From Desulfovibrio desulfuricans (GTDB lineage Bacteria; Desulfobacterota; Desulfovibrionia; Desulfovibrionales; Desulfovibrionaceae): a stretch of 8,136 nucleotides of DNA. Location of the stretch: positions 1 through 8,136 of the forward strand of contig QKDT01000328.1 of the NCBI GenBank assembly GCA_003251995.1. Reading direction: 5' to 3'. Numbering within the stretch: the first letter of the stretch is position 1; each line of letters begins with the position of its first letter. The notes below the pieces were generated by a model. It made no database searches and was not told where the DNA came from. It worked only from the letters and a program-made list of their open reading frames with translations. Positions 6,598 through 8,136 of the stretch are shown one piece after another. The position numbers were made by a program, and so were the translations under genes.

Positions 6598-7419
6598 ATG
6601 TCACAACAAGAATCCACACACGCTCAGCCCCGCGCCAAAAAAAGCCTTGGGCAGCATTTTTTAAAACGCGAGGACATCTGCCGCCGCATAGCCATGTTGC
6701 TGCTGCCCAAGCCCGACGACATGGTGCTGGAGATCGGCCCCGGCCCTGGCGCGCTGACCCGCGCTATCGAAGAACAGCCCCACGCCCGCCTGCTGCTGCT
6801 TGAAAAAGACCGCCACTGGGCGGCTGAGCGCCAACGCCTTGGCGAGGCGCGCACCCAGGCTGTGTTGACCGATGCCCTGCGCTTTGACTGGCGACGCATA
6901 ACGCCAGAAAAACCTTGGAAAATTATAGGCAATCTGCCCTACAATGTGGCCTCCCCCCTCATATGGGATATTGTTTCGCGCGCAACTGGCTGGCAGCGCG
7001 CGGCCTTTATGGTGCAAAAAGAGGTGGGTCAAAGGCTGGCAGCTCAACCAAACACTAACCACTACGGCGCTCTTTCTGTCTGGGTGCAAAGCTATGCCCG
7101 CCCCCGCATGGAGTTTATAGTGGGGCCGGGGGCTTTCAGCCCGCCCCCCAAGGTTGACTCTGCCGTGCTATCTTTCGAACCATTACCGCCAGAACGCAGA
7201 CCGGCCCACCCCGAGGTGCTGTCACGGCTGTTGCGCGTGTGCTTTCAACAGCGCCGCAAGCAGCTTGGCGGTGTTTTCAGGCGCAGTGGTCAGCCGGGCC
7301 TTGAGGTCGCGCTGCAAAAAACCGGCATTGACCCAAGCCTGAGGCCAGAGGCCCTCGCTAATAAAGATTTTCAGGCCCTTGCCGCTTTTTGGGCCGAGCA
7401 GCTTGACAATAATGCATAA
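6598..7419 (+). CDS. rsmA: 16S rRNA (adenine1518-N6/adenine1519-N6)-dimethyltransferase
   Basis: RsmA (KsgA) uses S-adenosylmethionine to dimethylate two adjacent adenines in the 3'-terminal hairpin of 16S rRNA, a late checkpoint in 30S subunit assembly; its loss classically gives kasugamycin resistance. The 273 residues match the family. Visible features are KKSLGQHFL at 14-22, SAM-binding motif I EIGPGPGALT at 45-54, acidic motif II LLLEKD near 66-71, the catalytic motif IV NLPYNVASPL at 112-121, MVQKEVGQRL at 138-147 and the C-terminal FSPPPKVDSAVL at 180-191. The ATG at 6598 is only 6 nt after the EF-G stop, and its GAGGAA ribosome binding site (6590-6595) overlaps that stop codon, indicating translational coupling in one operon. 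The ribosome binding site to start spacing is short. Confidence 0.97.
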   Translation: MSQQESTHAQPRAKKSLGQHFLKREDICRRIAMLLLPKPDDMVLEIGPGPGALTRAIEEQPHARLLLLEKDRHWAAERQRLGEARTQAVLTDALRFDWRRITPEKPWKIIGNLPYNVASPLIWDIVSRATGWQRAAFMVQKEVGQRLAAQPNTNHYGALSVWVQSYARPRMEFIVGPGAFSPPPKVDSAVLSFEPLPPERRPAHPEVLSRLLRVCFQQRRKQLGGVFRRSGQPGLEVALQKTGIDPSLRPEALANKDFQALAAFWAEQLDNNA

Positions 7420-7531
7420 AAAGTTTTGAGTTTAGCCACTGTCTCTTAAACGTAATGCATTGGCGGCCTTTGTCGCCTGTGCTTGCTGGCAGAACAACTC
7501 AAGCCGGGGAAATTTTCAGGAGGATGTGCTG

Positions 7532-7804
7532 ATGACTAAAGCTGATCTGGTTGAAAAAATCGCCGCCAAGGCAAATCTGACCAAGGCTGCCGCCGAACGT
7601 GCCCTCAATGCTTTCCTTGCCTCTGTGGAAGACGCTCTTGTGAGTGAATCAAAACTGACCCTCACGGGGTTTGGTACCTTTGCGGTAGAAACCCGCAAGG
7701 CTCGTCAGGGGCGTAACCCCCGCACCGGCGACACGCTGACCATTCCCGCCTGCAAGATTCTCAAATTCCGTCCCGGCAAAATGCTCAAGGATTCACTGAA
7801 CTGA
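7532..7804 (+). CDS. hup: HU-family nucleoid DNA-binding protein
   Basis: This is a small basic histone-like protein that dimerises and bends DNA, organising the nucleoid. The 90-residue length is exactly typical. Visible features are MTKADLVEKIA at the start, the helical body with AAERALNAFLASVEDAL (20-36), the GFGTF turn (46-50), and the DNA-binding beta-arm containing RKARQGRNPRTGDTLTIPA with the RNP tip at 61-63, ending FRPGKMLKDSLN. HU is favoured over IHF by length and arm sequence. An upstream in-frame ATG at 7460 would add 24 residues unlike the family, while 7532 has a near-perfect AGGAGG (7518-7523) 8 nt upstream, so 7532 is chosen. It is separated from rsmA by 112 nt and ends in its own terminator. 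No confident promoter is seen in that spacer; a lone TTGACA lies at 7403-7408 without a good -10. Confidence 0.96.
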   Translation: MTKADLVEKIAAKANLTKAAAERALNAFLASVEDALVSESKLTLTGFGTFAVETRKARQGRNPRTGDTLTIPACKILKFRPGKMLKDSLN

Positions 7805-7810
7805 TTTTGA

Positions 7811-7843
7811 GCCGTTATGCCAGGGCATAACGGCTTTCTAGTT
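7811..7843 (+). terminator. Rho-independent terminator of the HU gene
   Basis: GCCGTTATGC (7811-7820) and GCATAACGGC (7825-7834) form a perfect 10-bp stem with a CAGG tetraloop, beginning 6 nt after the HU stop and followed by a T-rich tail (TTTCTAGTTT). This is a standard intrinsic terminator, slightly interrupted in its T tract. Confidence 0.88.
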
Positions 7844-7846
7844 TGC

Positions 7847-7961
7847 GCCATCAGCCTCACACGGCTGTTGCTCTTAGCTATTGCTAACAGCATAACAAAG
7901 ACAACTCTTGCCAGTGCCGCAACCCGTGCAACTGGCAAGGTTTCTTTGTTATGCTGATGGC
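7847..7961. repeat. Large nested inverted repeat, possible structured RNA
   Basis: The core is 7889-7901 (AGCATAACAAAGA) pairing with 7943-7955 over 13 bp. It continues through AAC/GTT (7903-7905/7940-7942) and CTTGCCAGT/ACTGGCAAG (7907-7915/7931-7939), giving 25 bp with two one-base bulges and a 15-nt loop. Outside it, GCCATCAGC (7847-7855) is complementary to GCTGATGGC (7953-7961). GCTGTT (7864-7869) is complementary to AACAGC (7886-7891), so the block can rearrange into a branched fold. No T tract follows the core stem directly. It could be a small RNA, a leader of a gene to the right, an extra terminator element or a palindromic repeat unit; the sequence alone does not decide. Confidence 0.55.
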
Positions 7962-7993
7962 TGCTAGCCTTTTGAAAAGCTGCCAACCCTGCG

Positions 7994-8016
7994 GCGAAAA
8001 ATATTCTTTTTTTCGC
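7994..8016. repeat. Hairpin GCGAAAAA / TTTTTCGC
   Basis: GCGAAAAA (7994-8001) and TTTTTCGC (8009-8016) form a perfect 8-bp inverted repeat around 7 nt. It shares 8014-8016 with the next inverted repeat, so the two stems cannot coexist in one RNA. Its function is unknown. Confidence 0.4.
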
Positions 8017-8045
8017 ACTTGAGGCTTGCCTTTTTCTCAAGTGCG
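8014..8045. promoter_or_regulatory. Inverted repeat CGCACTTGAG / CTCAAGTGCG, operator-like
   Basis: Perfect 10-bp arms at 8014-8023 and 8036-8045 flank a 12-nt centre. No T tract follows on either strand (the T run lies before it on the plus strand), so a terminator role is unlikely. It overlaps the -35 and spacer of the promoter candidate at 8026-8054, which suggests a regulator-binding site, though a leader hairpin is possible. Confidence 0.35.
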
Positions 8046-8054
8046 GGCTAAAAG
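8026..8054 (+). promoter_or_regulatory. Candidate rightward promoter near the window edge
   Basis: TTGCCT (8026-8031) and TAAAAG (8049-8054) are 17 nt apart, the same -35 hexamer and spacing as the proposed argG promoter. It would start RNA near 8061 and serve a gene beyond or at the right edge. Hexamer matching only. Confidence 0.3.
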
Positions 8055-8076
8055 AGCAGTTCATATTTTGCGGGCC

Positions 8077-8136
8077 ATGGTCTACGTCCATGCCCCACCG
8101 CCGAAGGGGGTGATTTTCTTGCCCGGAGTTTTTCTT
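8077..8136 (+). CDS. Possible N-terminal start of an unidentified gene (partial, tentative)
   Basis: From the ATG at 8077 a frame stays open for 20 codons to the window end, reading MVYVHAPPPKGVIFLPGVFL. It lies just downstream of the promoter candidate at 8026-8054. There is no clear ribosome binding site (only GCGGG close by), and 20 open codons are expected by chance in GC-rich DNA, so this may not be a gene. The product is not recognised. A frame on the opposite strand ending at 8082 is equally open. Confidence 0.15.
   Translation, partial: MVYVHAPPPKGVIFLPGVFL

Noticed and set aside
7403..7431. Consensus TTGACA at the rsmA 3' end as a promoter for the HU gene
   Set aside because: No acceptable -10 hexamer is found at 16-18 nt spacing, so the perfect -35 is probably coincidental coding sequence.
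7705..8091. 128-codon minus-strand frame through the HU 3' end, terminator and hairpins
   Set aside because: It crosses the HU coding region, the terminator and the inverted repeats, and has no ribosome binding site or recognisable product.

Overview
The window reads as a stretch of chromosome from a GC-rich Gram-negative bacterium. The protein sequences and gene order suggest a sulfate reducer of the Desulfovibrio group; this is an inference from recognition, with no search behind it. Coding density is high, the intergenic spacers are AT-richer and full of inverted repeats, and nothing looks like a transposon, prophage or CRISPR array.

Left part (1-3330) is arginine and pyrimidine metabolism. 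The 5' end of carB (carbamoyl-phosphate synthase large chain) runs leftward off the window. It is divergent from argG, and argG is followed by argH. CarB makes carbamoyl phosphate, the carbamoyl donor for citrulline; ArgG and ArgH turn citrulline plus aspartate into arginine plus fumarate. carB and argG share a 278-bp control region with a promoter candidate in each direction, and an operator-like palindrome sits inside the carB promoter. The 217-nt argG-argH spacer ends in a strong terminator hairpin only 18 nt before the argH start. An 18-bp alternative stem can capture the whole 5' arm of that terminator. This two-state RNA architecture is the most interesting thing in the window: a candidate transcription attenuator or riboswitch-like leader controlling argH.

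Middle part (3331-4548): an AT-rich perfect hairpin closes the argH unit. It is followed by a 290-residue protein of unknown function with a faint resemblance to the N-terminal half of histidinol dehydrogenase, then a spacer without a convincing terminator.

Right part (4549-7804) is translation and nucleoid maintenance. It holds an elongation factor G paralogue with a divergent domain IV tip, rsmA/ksgA (16S rRNA dimethyladenosine methyltransferase) starting 6 nt after the EF-G stop, and an HU-family DNA-binding protein with its own strong ribosome binding site and a clean terminator.

Right edge (7805-8136) has no confident gene. It holds a 25-bp imperfect hairpin nested in a larger foldable block, two further mutually exclusive hairpins, a promoter candidate pointing right, and a possible start of a coding frame that leaves the window.
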